A DNA stretch of 64,000 bases from positions 124,001-188,000 of the forward strand of contig NZ_JAPFBW010000012.1 of the NCBI RefSeq assembly GCF_026153205.1, in the 5' to 3' direction. Position numbers and translations under genes: made by a program. The notes beneath the pieces were generated by a model. It did no database searches. It was given only the letters and a program-made list of their open reading frames with translations, and was not told the origin of the DNA. Positions 9,963 to 23,204 of the stretch are shown piece by piece (position 1 is the first letter of the stretch; every line of letters begins with the position of its first letter). The stretch is from Aquabacterium sp. A7-Y. GTDB taxonomy: Bacteria; Pseudomonadota; Gammaproteobacteria; Burkholderiales; Burkholderiaceae_C.

Positions 9963-11270
9963 ATGGCCGACCTGAGCAGCCACTTCCTGGGCATCAAGAG
10001 CCCCAACCCCTTCTGGCTGGCCTCCGCGCCGCCGACCGACAAGGCCTACAACGTCGTGCGCGCCTTCGAAGCCGGCTGGGGCGGCGTGGTCTGGAAGACC
10101 CTGGGCGAGGACCCGCCGGTGGTCAACGTCAGCGGCCCTCGCTATAGCACCCTGCTGTCGCAGGACCGGCGCGTGATCGGCCTCAACAACATCGAGCTGA
10201 TCACCGACCGGCCGCTGCAGCTCAACCTCGACGAGATCGCCCAAGTGAAACGCGACTGGCCCGACCGCGCGATGGTGGCCTCGCTGATGGTGCCCTGCGA
10301 AGAGGCGGCCTGGAAGCGCATCCTGCCCAGGGTCGAGGACACCGGCGCCGACGCGGTCGAGCTCAACTTCGGCTGCCCGCATGGCATGAGCGAGCGCGGC
10401 ATGGGCGCCGCGGTCGGGCAGGTGCCGGAGTACGTCCAGAGGGTCACCGAATGGTGCAAGCACTATTCGCGGCTGCCGGTGATCGTCAAGCTGACGCCGA
10501 ACATCACCGACGTGCGCCAGCCGGCCCGCGCGGCAAGGCGCGGCGGCGCCGATGCCGTGTCGCTGATCAACACGATCAACTCGGTGATGGGCGTGGACCT
10601 GGAGCGCATGACGATGACACCCAGCACCGACGGGCAAGGCTCGCACGGCGGCTACTGCGGCCCGGCGGTCAAGCCCATCGCGCTCAACATGGTGGCCGAG
10701 ATCGCCCGCGACGCCGAGACCGCGGGCCTGCCGATCTCGGGCATCGGCGGCATTACCACCTGGCGCGACGCGGCCGAGTTCATCTCGCTGGGCTGCGGCA
10801 CGGTGCAGGTGTGCACCGCGGCCATGGTCTATGGCTTCCGCATCGTGCAGGACCTGGCCAGCGGCCTGTCCAACTTCATGGACAGCCATGGTTACGCGAA
10901 CGTCGCCGAGCTGCAGGGCCGCGCAGTGCCCAGCGTGACCGATTGGCAGCAGCTGAACCTGAACCATGTCGACAAGGCCGTCATCGACCAGGACCTGTGC
11001 ATCCGGTGCGGACGCTGCCATGTGGCCTGCGAGGACACCGCGCACCAGGCCATCAGCGCGAGCCGCGACGGCCGGCGCCACTTCGAGGTCAGGGAGGAGG
11101 ACTGCGTGGGCTGCAACCTGTGCGTCTCGATCTGCCCGGTGCCCGGGTGCATCACGATGCGCAGCCTGGCGCCCGGCGAAGTGGACCGCCGCACCGGCGC
11201 GGTGGTCACCGGCCGCTATGCCAACTGGACCACCCACGCCCACAACCCGATGCGCTTCGCGCAGGCTTGA
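9963..11270 (+). CDS. preA: NAD-dependent dihydropyrimidine dehydrogenase, subunit PreA
   Basis: PreA is the FMN-containing catalytic subunit that reduces the pyrimidine ring, paired with PreT. The 435-residue protein has a dihydroorotate-dehydrogenase-like TIM barrel (residues 1-330: SAPPTDK, ELNFGCPHGMSERGMG, VIVKLTPN, GIGGITT) and a C-terminal ferredoxin domain with two [4Fe-4S] motifs (Cys 346, 349, 352, 356 and 381, 384, 387, 391). Mammalian DPD has a catalytic Cys after the GMG motif (GMGLACGQ); here the position is Val (GMGAAVGQ), which I believe is common in bacterial PreA. Second gene of the operon. Confidence 0.95.
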   Translation: MADLSSHFLGIKSPNPFWLASAPPTDKAYNVVRAFEAGWGGVVWKTLGEDPPVVNVSGPRYSTLLSQDRRVIGLNNIELITDRPLQLNLDEIAQVKRDWPDRAMVASLMVPCEEAAWKRILPRVEDTGADAVELNFGCPHGMSERGMGAAVGQVPEYVQRVTEWCKHYSRLPVIVKLTPNITDVRQPARAARRGGADAVSLINTINSVMGVDLERMTMTPSTDGQGSHGGYCGPAVKPIALNMVAEIARDAETAGLPISGIGGITTWRDAAEFISLGCGTVQVCTAAMVYGFRIVQDLASGLSNFMDSHGYANVAELQGRAVPSVTDWQQLNLNHVDKAVIDQDLCIRCGRCHVACEDTAHQAISASRDGRRHFEVREEDCVGCNLCVSICPVPGCITMRSLAPGEVDRRTGAVVTGRYANWTTHAHNPMRFAQA

Positions 11271-11392
11271 ACCCTTCCACCGCGGGCCGGGGCCCTGCCC
11301 GCGGGCCAATGGCCCGCAGCTTGCAGTGCCCCCGGGCGGATCCGGCCGTGGCCGGTGCTCCGCCCCCCTTCGCCCCACTCAGGAGAAACGGC

Positions 11393-14325
<2,933 letters not shown>

Positions 14326-14341
14326 GCCAGAAGGAGACGAC

Positions 14342-15604
14342 ATGGACACGCGAGTGACTCAGGACATCGACACGCTGCGCATCGACGGCAACCGGCTCTG
14401 GGGCGCCCTGATGGAGCTGGCGACCATCGGCGCGACACCCAGGGGCGGCGTCTGCCGCCTGGCACTGACCGAACTCGATCGCCAGGGCCGCGACCTGGTG
14501 GTGGGCTGGGCCCGCGACGCCGGGCTGGCCATCACGGTCGACCGCATCGGCAATGTCTTCATGCGCCGTCCGGGGCGCAACGACAGCCTGCCGCCGGTGA
14601 TGACGGGCAGCCATATCGACACCCAGCCCACCGGGGGCAAGTTCGATGGCAACTACGGCGTGCTGGCCGGGCTGGAGGTGGTGCGCACCTTGAACGACCG
14701 CGGCATCCGGACCGAGGCGCCGATCGAGGTGGCCTTCTGGACCAACGAGGAAGGCTCGCGTTTTGTCCCGGTGATGATGGGCTCGGGTGTGTTCGCGGGG
14801 GCCTTTCCGCTGGAACACGCCTACGCGGCGCGCGACATCGAGGGCAAGAGTGTCGAGGAGGAGCTGCGCCGCATCGGCTATGCCGGCGAGCAGGTGCCGG
14901 GCGACCACCCGGTGGCGGCCTATTTCGAGACCCACATCGAGCAGGGCCCGGTGCTGGAGGACCACGGCAAGACGATAGGCGTGGTCGATGCGGTGCTGGG
15001 CATCCGCTGGTACGACTGCACCGTCACCGGCATGGAGGCGCATGCCGGCCCGACCCCGATGCCGCTGCGCCGCGATGCGCTGCAGGTCTCGACCCGGCTG
15101 ATGCAGGAGGTCGTCGCGCTGGCCCATCGCCATGCGCCGCACGGCCGCGGCACGGTGGGCATGGTGCAGGTCCACCCCAACAGCCGCAACGTGATCCCCG
15201 GGCGCGTGAGGTTCTCGATCGACCTGCGCCATGTCAGCAACGAACGGCTCGACCGCATGGACGCCGAGTTGCGCGACTTGGCCGCGCTGCTCGCGGGCGA
15301 GAGCAAGCTCGACATCGCCATCGAGCAGGTCTCGCACTACCCCGCGGTGCCCTTCCATGCCGACTGCGTCGCGGCGGTGCGGCGCGCCACCGACAAACTC
15401 GGCTACCTGCACATGGACACCGTCTCGGGCGCGGGGCACGACGCGGTCTACGTCGCGCGACGGGCGCCGGCCGGCATGATTTTCATCCCGTGCAAGGACG
15501 GCATCAGCCACAACGAAATCGAGTCGGCGACACCCGAGCACATCACGGCGGGCGCCAACGTGCTGCTGCACGCGATGCTGGAGCGGGCAGGGGTGGCGGG
15601 CTGA
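14342..15604 (+). CDS. Beta-ureidopropionase / N-carbamoyl-amino-acid hydrolase (M20 type)
   Basis: A 420-residue zinc-dependent amidohydrolase of the M20/HyuC (AmaB) family. In this operon it should hydrolyse N-carbamoyl-beta-alanine to beta-alanine, CO2 and ammonia, the last step of the pathway. Metal-site motifs are GSHIDTQPTGGKFDGNYG (His91, Asp102) and NEEGSR (E136/E137); the dimerisation domain 'AHAGPTPMPLRRDA' and the late 'SGAGHDAVY' histidine are present. It is the non-plant HyuC type, unlike eukaryotic beta-ureidopropionases of the nitrilase family. It begins 16 bp after hydA and closes the operon. Confidence 0.92.
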   Translation: MDTRVTQDIDTLRIDGNRLWGALMELATIGATPRGGVCRLALTELDRQGRDLVVGWARDAGLAITVDRIGNVFMRRPGRNDSLPPVMTGSHIDTQPTGGKFDGNYGVLAGLEVVRTLNDRGIRTEAPIEVAFWTNEEGSRFVPVMMGSGVFAGAFPLEHAYAARDIEGKSVEEELRRIGYAGEQVPGDHPVAAYFETHIEQGPVLEDHGKTIGVVDAVLGIRWYDCTVTGMEAHAGPTPMPLRRDALQVSTRLMQEVVALAHRHAPHGRGTVGMVQVHPNSRNVIPGRVRFSIDLRHVSNERLDRMDAELRDLAALLAGESKLDIAIEQVSHYPAVPFHADCVAAVRRATDKLGYLHMDTVSGAGHDAVYVARRAPAGMIFIPCKDGISHNEIESATPEHITAGANVLLHAMLERAGVAG

Positions 15605-15619
15605 GGGGCGCCCGGCTTC

Positions 15620-15820
15620 CTACCAGGCGCAGCCGCCGCTGCAGGCGACGGCGAGGGCCTCGGCGGCCCGCTCGGGACAGTGCGAGCCGCCGTATTCTTC
15701 CCAGGCGGCGGTGGCCCATTCGACCGCGCCCTGGCGGTCGTCGGCCTCGGTGCGGGCCTGCAGGCGCGTGGCGCAGCGTTCGATCCAGTCGGTCATCTGG
15801 GTGAGTTCGATCGCATCCAT
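15620..15820 (-). CDS. Small hypothetical protein with Cys-rich C-terminus
   Basis: A 66-residue ORF starting at ATG 15820 with a strong GGAGAC ribosome-binding site; the frame is open 54 bp further upstream. Residues 1-35 look helical (DAIELTQMTDWIERCATRLQARTEADD). The tail has three Cys (SHCPE and ACSGGCAW). No domain is recognised. It is convergent with the beta-ureidopropionase gene, 15 bp apart. Codon use matches its neighbours. Confidence 0.5.
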   Translation of the reverse strand: MDAIELTQMTDWIERCATRLQARTEADDRQGAVEWATAAWEEYGGSHCPERAAEALAVACSGGCAW

Positions 15821-15923
15821 TCCGGTCTCCCTGTTGAAAACGTTCAGGGCATCGTAGGGCAAGCCGGCCGTCACCGCGCTTCACCAGGGGCTGTCACACC
15901 TGTCAGAAACCTCCTACGCCTGT

Positions 15924-16403
15924 TCAAAGTCCCAGGTGACTCAAGCCGGGGTGCGCGTCCGGACGGCGGCCGCTCGGCCAACGGAACAGACGCTGCCCTT
16001 CCGCGATCGGCAGGTCGTTGATCGAGGCATGCCGCCGGCTCATCAGGCCTGCTGCGTCGAACTCCCAGTTTTCGTTGCCGTAGGAGCGGTACCAGTGGCC
16101 GGAATCGTCGTGCCACTCGTAGGCGAAGCGCACCGCGATGCGATGCCCGTCGTGGGCCCAGAGCTCCTTGATGAGGCGGTAGTCCAGTTCGCGGGCCCAC
16201 TTGCGGGCCAGGAACTGCTCGATCGCGTCGCGCCCTTCGAGAAACTCGGCCCGATTGCGCCAGCGGCTGTCCGGCGTATAGGCCAGCGCGACACGCTGCG
16301 GATCGCGGGTGTTCCAGGCGTCTTCGGCGAGGCGCACCTTCTGCACGGCGGTCTCCAGGGTGAACGGTGGCAGCGGCGGACGGGCGCCGGAAGGCTGGGT
16401 CAT
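15924..16403 (-). CDS. DUF1348 (SnoaL/NTF2-like) family protein
   Basis: A 159-residue cytoplasmic protein beginning [19 protein letters not shown]. It has the DUF1348 pattern: '[30 protein letters not shown]', '[26 protein letters not shown]', '[28 protein letters not shown]', within the NTF2-like cone fold. The reaction is unknown. Its ATG overlaps the stop of the upstream TetR gene (ATGA), so the two are translationally coupled and the DUF1348 protein is probably the repressor's target. Confidence 0.85.
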   Translation of the reverse strand: MTQPSGARPPLPPFTLETAVQKVRLAEDAWNTRDPQRVALAYTPDSRWRNRAEFLEGRDAIEQFLARKWARELDYRLIKELWAHDGHRIAVRFAYEWHDDSGHWYRSYGNENWEFDAAGLMSRRHASINDLPIAEGQRLFRWPSGRRPDAHPGLSHLGL

Positions 16404-17023
16404 GGCTCGGTCTCCGGTGAAGGTGAGGAGGGTGGGGATGGTGGCAGGCAAGTCGCCGGACCGGCGCAGCGCAGCAGCTGGGCCGCCATGTCCTTGGCAT
16501 CGAGCGCGGCACCCGGGCCGCCCGTGACGCTCGCCACCGCGATGGCGCCGTCGACCAGCACCAGGAAACGACGCGCCCAGCCCGACGCCGGCCACAGCCC
16601 GGCCGCCGCGCAGGCGGACTCCAGCCAGCCCAGCAGCGCGGCCTTGTGCTCGCGCGCAATCACGCGGGCCGCTTCGCCGGGGTCGGCGTATTGGCCGGTG
16701 ACATTGAGAAAAGCGCAACCGTGGAAGTCCTCGGCGGTGAACCAGCGGTACAGCACGTCGAACATCACCAGCAGCCGCTCACGCGGATCGCTGGTCTGAC
16801 GCCTGACTTCGTCGTCCAGCCAGGCCATCCAGCGCAGGTGGCGCTGCTGCAGCACCTGTTCGACCAGGCCCTCCTTGGAGCCGAAGTGCTTGTAGATGCT
16901 GCGCCGTGGCACGCCCGAGAGCCGCACGATGGTGTCCATCCCGACGGCATGCACGCCGTGCGCGTAGATGAGGGCTTCGGCGGTGCGCAGCACCTGGGCC
17001 TTGAGTTGGGGACTGGGCGTCAT
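16400..17023 (-). CDS. TetR family regulator
   Basis: A 207-residue TetR-type repressor with its helix-turn-helix at about residues 10-55 ([37 protein letters not shown]). The C-terminal domain is of the TetR_C class seen in small oxidative or electrophile-responsive repressors; the ligand is unknown. The tail is Pro/Ser-rich. ATG 17023 has no Shine-Dalgarno sequence, and the predicted -10 ends 7 bp upstream, so the mRNA may be leaderless. Coupled to the DUF1348 gene; divergent from rbsB. Confidence 0.9.
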   Translation of the reverse strand: MTPSPQLKAQVLRTAEALIYAHGVHAVGMDTIVRLSGVPRRSIYKHFGSKEGLVEQVLQQRHLRWMAWLDDEVRRQTSDPRERLLVMFDVLYRWFTAEDFHGCAFLNVTGQYADPGEAARVIAREHKAALLGWLESACAAAGLWPASGWARRFLVLVDGAIAVASVTGGPGAALDAKDMAAQLLRCAGPATCLPPSPPSSPSPETEP

Positions 17024-17029
17024 GACGGC

Positions 17030-17058
17030 ATGGTAGAACGATCGTTCTACTTGGTCAA
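17030..17058 (-). promoter_or_regulatory. TetR promoter with embedded 18-bp palindromic operator
   Basis: On the minus strand, TTGACC (17053-17058) and TACCAT (17030-17035) are separated by 17 bp. The perfect palindrome GTAGAACGATCGTTCTAC (17033-17050) fills most of the spacer and part of the -10, the classic arrangement for TetR autorepression. A partial repeat (AACGATCGT) lies at 17057-17065. Confidence 0.8.
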
Positions 17059-17101
17059 CGATCGTATGGAGGAAACGTGCAGCAAGGGTAAATCCGAGGT
17101 A

Positions 17102-17125
17102 GCAAACGATTGCGCAAACGTTTGC
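17102..17125. promoter_or_regulatory. Two abutting LacI-type operators of the ribose operon
   Basis: GCAAACGATTGC (17102-17113, one mismatch between its arms) is directly followed by GCAAACGTTTGC (17114-17125, perfect palindrome). Both have the central CG typical of LacI-family sites. The likely ligand is RbsR, encoded in the same operon at 20738. Confidence 0.85.
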
Positions 17126-17137
17126 CTTGCCTATGAT
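17110..17137 (+). promoter_or_regulatory. Sigma70 promoter of rbsBACRKD
   Basis: TTGCGC (17110-17115) and TATGAT (17132-17137) are separated by 16 bp. The -35 element lies within the two LacI-type operators, so repressor binding would block RNA polymerase. The 5' leader to rbsB would be about 85 nt. Confidence 0.65.
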
Positions 17138-17229
17138 CGCCGCACTACGAGCTTCCGGGGCCTGGTGCCCGGCCTTTGCGTCGGCCCATTGCCACCGGGT
17201 GCCACCCTTCACTCGACAGGAGACCCGCC

Positions 17230-18177
17230 ATGACCCTGACCCGTCGCACCCTGCAAGCCGCCGCGGCCGCTGCCCTGCTCGGCAGCCTGTACAGCGCCCC
17301 TGCCCTGGCCGCCGAGCCGCCCCAGGTGGCGCTGGTGATGAAGTCGCTGGCCAACGAGTTCTTCCGCACCATGGAGGACGGTGCGAAGGCGCACCAGAAG
17401 GCCAACGCGACGAAATACCGGCTGATCGCCAACGGCATCAAGGACGAGACGGACACCGCGGCGCAGATCAAGATCGTCGAGCAGATGATCGCCCGCAAGG
17501 TCGATGCGCTGGTCATCGCGCCGGCCGATTCCAAGGCGCTGGCGCCGGTCGTCAAGCAGGCCATCGACAAGGGCATCGTGGTGGTCAACATCGACAACCG
17601 CTTCGATGCCGCGGCGCTGCAGGAAAAGGGCATCCAGGTGCCCTTCGTCGGCCCCGACAACCGCGCCGGCGCGAGGATGGTCGGGGAGCACCTGGCCAAG
17701 AGCCTGAAGCCCGGCGACAAGGTGGGCATCATCGAAGGCGTCTCGACCACGGTCAACGCGCAGCAGCGCACGCTCGGCTTCCAGGACGCGATGAAGGCCG
17801 CCGGCGCCACCGTGGTCGGCGTGCAGTCGGGCCAGTGGGAGATCAACAAGGGCAACACGGTCGCGGCCGGCATGCTGCGCGAGCACCCCGACCTGCGCGC
17901 CCTGCTGGCCGGCAACGACAACATGGCGCTGGGCGCGGTGGCCGCCGTCAAGGCGGCGGGCAAGGCCGGCAAGGTGATGGTGGTCGGCTACGACAACATC
18001 AACGCGATCAAGCCCATGCTCAACGACGGCCGGGTGCTGGCGACCGCGGACCAGTTCGCCGCCAAGCAGGCGGTGTTCGGCATCGAGACCGCGCTCAAGG
18101 CCCTGACCGACAAGACCCCGCAGTCCGGCATGCCGGCCGAGATCAAGACCGACGTGGTGGTGGTCACGAAGAAGTGA
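17230..18177 (+). CDS. rbsB: Ribose ABC transporter, periplasmic binding protein
   Basis: A 315-residue periplasmic sugar-binding protein (type I fold) that hands ribose to RbsC. A signal peptide (MTLTRRTLQAAAAAALLGSL...ALA-A, cleavage near residue 28) is followed by 'PQVALVMKSLANEFFRTMEDGA', 'ALVIAPADSKALAPVVKQA', 'VVNIDNRFD' and 'NDNMALGAVAAVKAAG', all normal for the family. ATG 17230 follows a CAGGAGA ribosome-binding site. First gene of rbsBACRKD. Ribose specificity rests mainly on rbsK and rbsD in the operon. Confidence 0.93.
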   Translation: MTLTRRTLQAAAAAALLGSLYSAPALAAEPPQVALVMKSLANEFFRTMEDGAKAHQKANATKYRLIANGIKDETDTAAQIKIVEQMIARKVDALVIAPADSKALAPVVKQAIDKGIVVVNIDNRFDAAALQEKGIQVPFVGPDNRAGARMVGEHLAKSLKPGDKVGIIEGVSTTVNAQQRTLGFQDAMKAAGATVVGVQSGQWEINKGNTVAAGMLREHPDLRALLAGNDNMALGAVAAVKAAGKAGKVMVVGYDNINAIKPMLNDGRVLATADQFAAKQAVFGIETALKALTDKTPQSGMPAEIKTDVVVVTKK

Positions 18178-19730
18178 AGCCCGTGCCGGCGTCCGCCAGC
18201 GCCCCGCCCTCCGATGCGGCGAGCCGCGCGGTGCTGAGCCTGCAGGGCATCGGCAAGGACTACGCCGAGCCGGTGCTCGAAGGCATCTCCCTGTCGCTGC
18301 AGCGCGGCGAGGTGCTGGCGCTGACCGGCGAGAACGGTGCCGGCAAGAGCACGCTCGCCAAGATCGTGTGCGGCCTCGCGAGGCCCACGCGCGGCAGCCT
18401 GCAGCTCGACGGGCGGGCCTATGCACCGGCCGCGCGCCGCGATGCGGAGCGCCTGGGCGTGCGTCTGGTGATGCAGGAGCTGGGCCTGGTGCCGACACTC
18501 AGCGTGGCCGAGAACCTGCTGCTCGGCCGCCTGCCCCACCGTGCCGGCTGGGTGCGGCGCGGCGAGCTGCACGCGCTGGCGCAGCGCCAGCTGCAGCGCA
18601 TCGGACTGGACGACATCGACCCCACGACGCCAGTCGCCCGGCTGGGCATCGGCCACCAGCAGATGGTCGAGATCGCACGCAATCTGCAGGACGACACCCG
18701 CGTGCTGGTGCTGGATGAGCCCACCGCGATGCTGACGCCGCGCGAGACCGACCGCCTGTTCGAGCAGATCGCCCGCCTGCGCGCCGCCGGCGTCTCGCTC
18801 GTGTATGTCTCGCACCGGCTGGAGGAATTGCAGCGCATTGCGCAGCGGGTCGCGGTGCTGCGCGACGGCCGGCTGGTCGACCTGCGGCCCATGGTCGGCG
18901 TCGAGGAAGCCGAGCTGGTGCAACGTATGGTGGGCCGCGCGGTGCGCAGCGAGGAGCAGCGGCCGCGCCGCGAGGCCGGGCCGGTGCGGCTGCGCGCGCG
19001 CGCCCTGAGCCGCGGGCGGGCGGTGCGCGAGGTCGATCTCGATCTGCACGCCGGCGAAATCTTCGGCATCGCGGGGCTGATCGGCTCCGGCCGCACCGAG
19101 TTGCTGCGCCTGCTGTTCGGCGCCGACCGTGCCGATGCCGGCGAGGTCTGGCGCGAATCGGGCGGACGGCGGCAGCACTGGCGCACCCCGGAACAGGCCG
19201 TGCGTGCCGGTGTCGGCCTGATCACGGAAGACCGCAAGTCGCAGGGCCTGCTGCTGCCGCAGTCGGTGCGCGTCAACATCTCCCTGAGCCGGCTCGAGGT
19301 GGTGTCGCGCGCCGGCTGGCTGCAGCGTGAGCGCGAACGCGAGCTGGCGCGCGAGTGGGCCGCCCGCCTGCGCATCCGCTGCCACAGCGAGGAGCAGCCG
19401 GTCGGCTCGCTGAGCGGCGGCAACCAGCAGAAGGTGGTGTTCGCCCGCTGGATGCTGCGCGACTGTGAGGTGCTGCTGCTCGATGAACCGACCCGCGGCG
19501 TCGATGTCGGCGCGCGCGCCGACCTCTACCAGGAACTCGACCGCATGGCGGCCGCCGGCAAGGCCCTGCTGATGGTCTCCAGCGACCTGCGCGAGCTGAT
19601 GGCGATGTGCGACCGCATCGGCGTCATGAGCGCGGGCCGACTGGTCGACATTTTCGAACGCGGCCAGTGGAGCGAGCAGTCGCTGCTGGCGGCCGCCTTC
19701 CGCGGCCACAACGAACGCCTGCGCGCCTGA
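18174..19730 (+). CDS. rbsA: Ribose ABC transporter, ATP-binding protein
   Basis: A 518-residue cytoplasmic ATPase with two fused ABC domains that powers ribose uptake. Domain 1 has Walker A GENGAGKST, signature-region 'LGIGHQQMVEIAR' and Walker B VLVLDEPTAM. Domain 2 has a degenerate first loop 'GLIGSGRTELL', signature LSGGNQQKVVFAR and Walker B VLLLDEPTRGVDVG. Asymmetric sites are usual in sugar importers. The start chosen is GTG 18174, whose GTGA overlaps the rbsB stop; GTG 18183 is an alternative. Translational coupling to rbsB is likely. Confidence 0.94.
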   Translation: MKPVPASASAPPSDAASRAVLSLQGIGKDYAEPVLEGISLSLQRGEVLALTGENGAGKSTLAKIVCGLARPTRGSLQLDGRAYAPAARRDAERLGVRLVMQELGLVPTLSVAENLLLGRLPHRAGWVRRGELHALAQRQLQRIGLDDIDPTTPVARLGIGHQQMVEIARNLQDDTRVLVLDEPTAMLTPRETDRLFEQIARLRAAGVSLVYVSHRLEELQRIAQRVAVLRDGRLVDLRPMVGVEEAELVQRMVGRAVRSEEQRPRREAGPVRLRARALSRGRAVREVDLDLHAGEIFGIAGLIGSGRTELLRLLFGADRADAGEVWRESGGRRQHWRTPEQAVRAGVGLITEDRKSQGLLLPQSVRVNISLSRLEVVSRAGWLQRERERELAREWAARLRIRCHSEEQPVGSLSGGNQQKVVFARWMLRDCEVLLLDEPTRGVDVGARADLYQELDRMAAAGKALLMVSSDLRELMAMCDRIGVMSAGRLVDIFERGQWSEQSLLAAAFRGHNERLRA

Positions 19731-19749
19731 ACGGCGCGCCACACCCACG

Positions 19750-20733
<984 letters not shown>

Positions 20734-20737
20734 GGCG

Positions 20738-21760
20738 ATGGCGACCATCAAGGACGTGGCCGAGCGCGCCGGCGTCTCGGTGACCACCGTGTCGCATGTG
20801 GTCAACGGCACACGCCATGTCAGCGCCGAGGGGCGCACACGGGTCGAGCAGGCCATCCGGGACCTCGGTTATGTGCCGAGCGCGGTGGCCCGCAGCCTCA
20901 AGCGCAACACCACGCGCACGCTGGGCATGCTGATCCCCAACAGTTCCAACCCCTATTTCGCGGAGATCGTGCGCGCGGTCGAGGACCGCTGCTTCACGGC
21001 CGGCTACACGCTGCTGCTGTGCAACACCGACGACGAGACGCAGCGCCAGGGCGTCTACCTGCAGGTGCTCGCCGAGCGCCGCGTCGACGGGCTGGTGGTG
21101 GTCTCCACCGGCGCCGACGAGTCGCTCTCGGCGCTGCTGGCCGGGCTGCGGGTGCCCACCGTGCTGCTCGACCGCGAAATCGGCGCGCTGCCCTGCGACC
21201 TGGTCGAGACCGCCCACCTGCACGGCGCAATGCTGGCGACCCGCCACCTTGCGTCGCTGGGCCACCGGCGCATCGCCTGCATCGGCGGCACCCAGGGCCT
21301 GGCCCCCAGCGAGCAGCGCATCGCCGGATGGCGCCTGGCCCTGAGCGAAGCCGGCCAGGCGGCCGACGCCGACCGCCTGCTCTGGCATGGTGACTTCACC
21401 AGCCAGGGCGGCTACGCGGCCATGCATGCGCTGCTGCGTGTGCCCGAGCGGCCCAGCGCGGTGTTCATCTGCAATGACCTGATGGCGATGGGGGCCTTAT
21501 GCGCTGCCCACGAGAGCGGCGTCCGGGTGCCCGACGACCTGTCCATCGTCGGCTTTGACGACATCGAGCTGGCGCGCTTCACCAGCCCGCCGCTGACGAC
21601 CGTGGCCCAGCCCAAGCAGCGCATCGCCGCGCTGGCGGTGGACATGCTGCTCGAGCGCATCGACGGGCGGCGCCAGCAGCCGGCCAAGGTGGTGCTGCAG
21701 CCCGAGCTGTGCGTGCGCGCGTCCACCGGGCGGCGCGCGCTGCCGAAAGAGGATCTATGA
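20738..21760 (+). CDS. rbsR: LacI family ribose operon repressor
   Basis: A 340-residue LacI-type repressor. The N-terminal helix-turn-helix and hinge ([27 protein letters not shown]) are followed by a periplasmic-binding-protein-like sugar domain ([20 protein letters not shown] ... [18 protein letters not shown]). Located inside the rbs operon, it most likely binds the GCAAACG-type operators at 17102-17125 and is induced by ribose. Its stop overlaps the start of rbsK (ATGA). Placing the repressor inside the operon makes it subject to its own control. Confidence 0.93.
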   Translation: MATIKDVAERAGVSVTTVSHVVNGTRHVSAEGRTRVEQAIRDLGYVPSAVARSLKRNTTRTLGMLIPNSSNPYFAEIVRAVEDRCFTAGYTLLLCNTDDETQRQGVYLQVLAERRVDGLVVVSTGADESLSALLAGLRVPTVLLDREIGALPCDLVETAHLHGAMLATRHLASLGHRRIACIGGTQGLAPSEQRIAGWRLALSEAGQAADADRLLWHGDFTSQGGYAAMHALLRVPERPSAVFICNDLMAMGALCAAHESGVRVPDDLSIVGFDDIELARFTSPPLTTVAQPKQRIAALAVDMLLERIDGRRQQPAKVVLQPELCVRASTGRRALPKEDL

Positions 21761-22707
21761 CAGCAGCAGTACAAGTGACGCGGCCCCGGCTGGTCGTGCT
21801 CGGCAGCTTGAACATGGACCTGCTGGTGCGCGTGCCGCGCGCCCCGCAGGCCGGCGAGACCCTGACCGGCCACACCTTCGCCACCTTGCCCGGCGGCAAG
21901 GGCGGCAACCAGGCCGTGAGCTGCGCGCGCCAGGGTGCCCAGGTGAGCATGGTGGGCCGCGTCGGCGCCGATGCCTACGGCGCGGCGCTGCGGGAGGCAC
22001 TGGTGCGCGATGGCATCGCGCACCACGCGGTGAAGAGCGACGCCGGGCCGACCGGCGTGGCACTGGTGATGGTGGACGACAGCGCGCAGAACCGCATCGT
22101 CGTGATCCCCGGCGCCAACGGCCGCCTCGAGATCGACGCGGCCCAGCTGCGCCAGGAGCTGCAGGGCGCGGCCTTCCTGGTGACCCAGCTGGAGGCACCG
22201 CTGCCGGCCGTGCTGCAGGCTGTCGCGGTGGCCCGCGCGGCGAACTGCCGGGTGCTCTTCAACCCCTCGCCGGTGGCGCCGCTGCCCGACACGCTGTGGC
22301 CCGACATCGACACCCTGGTGCTCAACGAAGTCGAGGCGGCCGCACTGACCGGCTCGCAGGTCGACAGCCGGGCCGCCGCGCTGGCCGCCGGCCTGGCGCT
22401 GCGCGGCCGCGGCGTGCAGCGGGTGGTGGTGACCCTGGGCGCGCAGGGCGCCGTCGCTGTGGACGGCGACGGGGGGCGTTTCCACCCCGCGCTGGCAGTG
22501 ACCGCCATCGACACCACCGCCGCGGGCGATACCTTCACCGGGGCACTCGCGGTCGGCCTGGCTCGCGGCGAGCGCTTCGATGCGGCGGTCCGCCGCGGCA
22601 TCCGGGCCGCCGCCTGGTGCGTGACCCGCCTCGGTGCGCAGCCCTCCATCCCCGATGCCGCCGCGCTCGACACCCTGCCCTGGCCCGACGACTGGATCGC
22701 CTTATGA
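21757..22707 (+). CDS. rbsK: Ribokinase
   Basis: A 316-residue PfkB-family kinase that phosphorylates ribose to ribose-5-phosphate in the cytoplasm. Motifs: '[23 protein letters not shown]' at the N-terminus, substrate loop '[16 protein letters not shown]', and the C-terminal anion-hole/catalytic motif '[20 protein letters not shown]' with the catalytic Asp. Length is normal. It overlaps rbsR by ATGA at its start and rbsD by ATGA at its end. Confidence 0.95.
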   Translation: MTAAVQVTRPRLVVLGSLNMDLLVRVPRAPQAGETLTGHTFATLPGGKGGNQAVSCARQGAQVSMVGRVGADAYGAALREALVRDGIAHHAVKSDAGPTGVALVMVDDSAQNRIVVIPGANGRLEIDAAQLRQELQGAAFLVTQLEAPLPAVLQAVAVARAANCRVLFNPSPVAPLPDTLWPDIDTLVLNEVEAAALTGSQVDSRAAALAAGLALRGRGVQRVVVTLGAQGAVAVDGDGGRFHPALAVTAIDTTAAGDTFTGALAVGLARGERFDAAVRRGIRAAAWCVTRLGAQPSIPDAAALDTLPWPDDWIAL

Positions 22708-23096
22708 AACGCACCGCCCTGCTGCACGCCGAACTCTCCTCGGTCATTGCCTCGATGGGGCACGGCGACATGATCGTGATCGGCGACGCCGGCCTGCCCA
22801 TCCCGGCCGGCGTGCACCGCATCGACCTCGCGGTGTCGCCGGGCGTGCCCGGCTTCGACGCGGTGCTGGCGGCGGTGCTGAGCGAGTTGCAGGTGGAGCG
22901 GGCCCTGCTCGCCTCGGAGGCATGCAGCCGCGCCGGGGGCGGCCTGCCGGCCTGGTGCGCGGCCCTGCCGGTGCGCCCCGACAGCGTGCCGCACGAAGAG
23001 CTCAAGCGCCTGAGCGCGCAGGCCCGCGCGGTGGTGCGCACCGGCGAGTGCACGCCGTACACGAACGTGGTGCTCTGCGCCGGCGTCACTTTCTGA
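22704..23096 (+). CDS. rbsD: D-ribose pyranase
   Basis: A 130-residue cytoplasmic mutarotase that interconverts pyranose and furanose ribose so that ribokinase can use it. Catalytic His20 lies in the N-terminal '[19 protein letters not shown]' motif, and the C-terminal '[20 protein letters not shown]' closes the family signature. It overlaps rbsK by 4 bp and is the last gene of the operon; 108 bp separate it from the next gene. Confidence 0.95.
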   Translation: MKRTALLHAELSSVIASMGHGDMIVIGDAGLPIPAGVHRIDLAVSPGVPGFDAVLAAVLSELQVERALLASEACSRAGGGLPAWCAALPVRPDSVPHEELKRLSAQARAVVRTGECTPYTNVVLCAGVTF

Positions 23097-23117
23097 CGGT
23101 CCGGAGGCGGGGTCGCG

Positions 23118-23147
23118 CTAATCTTCGCCTAAGCCGGCGGGGCTAAG
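23118..23147 (+). promoter_or_regulatory. CTAA direct repeats, likely response-regulator box
   Basis: CTAAT (23118-23122), CTAAG (23129-23133) and CTAAG (23143-23147) are direct repeats; the first two start 11 bp apart, one helical turn. This is the layout of tandem sites for OmpR/PmrA/QseB-type regulators. It lies 58 bp upstream of the small secreted protein gene and the two-component system. Confidence 0.55.
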
Positions 23148-23204
23148 TTCAGCCCAGGCCGCTCAGGGGAGCGGCCGCTTCCTCAAACCAAGGAGAGTTG
23201 CGCC

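Noticed and set aside
9963-11270. PreA lacks the catalytic Cys found in mammalian DPD (Val in GMGAAVGQ)
   Set aside because: I believe this replacement is common among bacterial PreA proteins, so it is not evidence of an inactive enzyme.
15620-15820. Small Cys-containing ORF as a second peptide natural-product precursor
   Set aside because: It has no signal peptide, no modifying enzyme nearby and no recognised leader; listed only as hypothetical.
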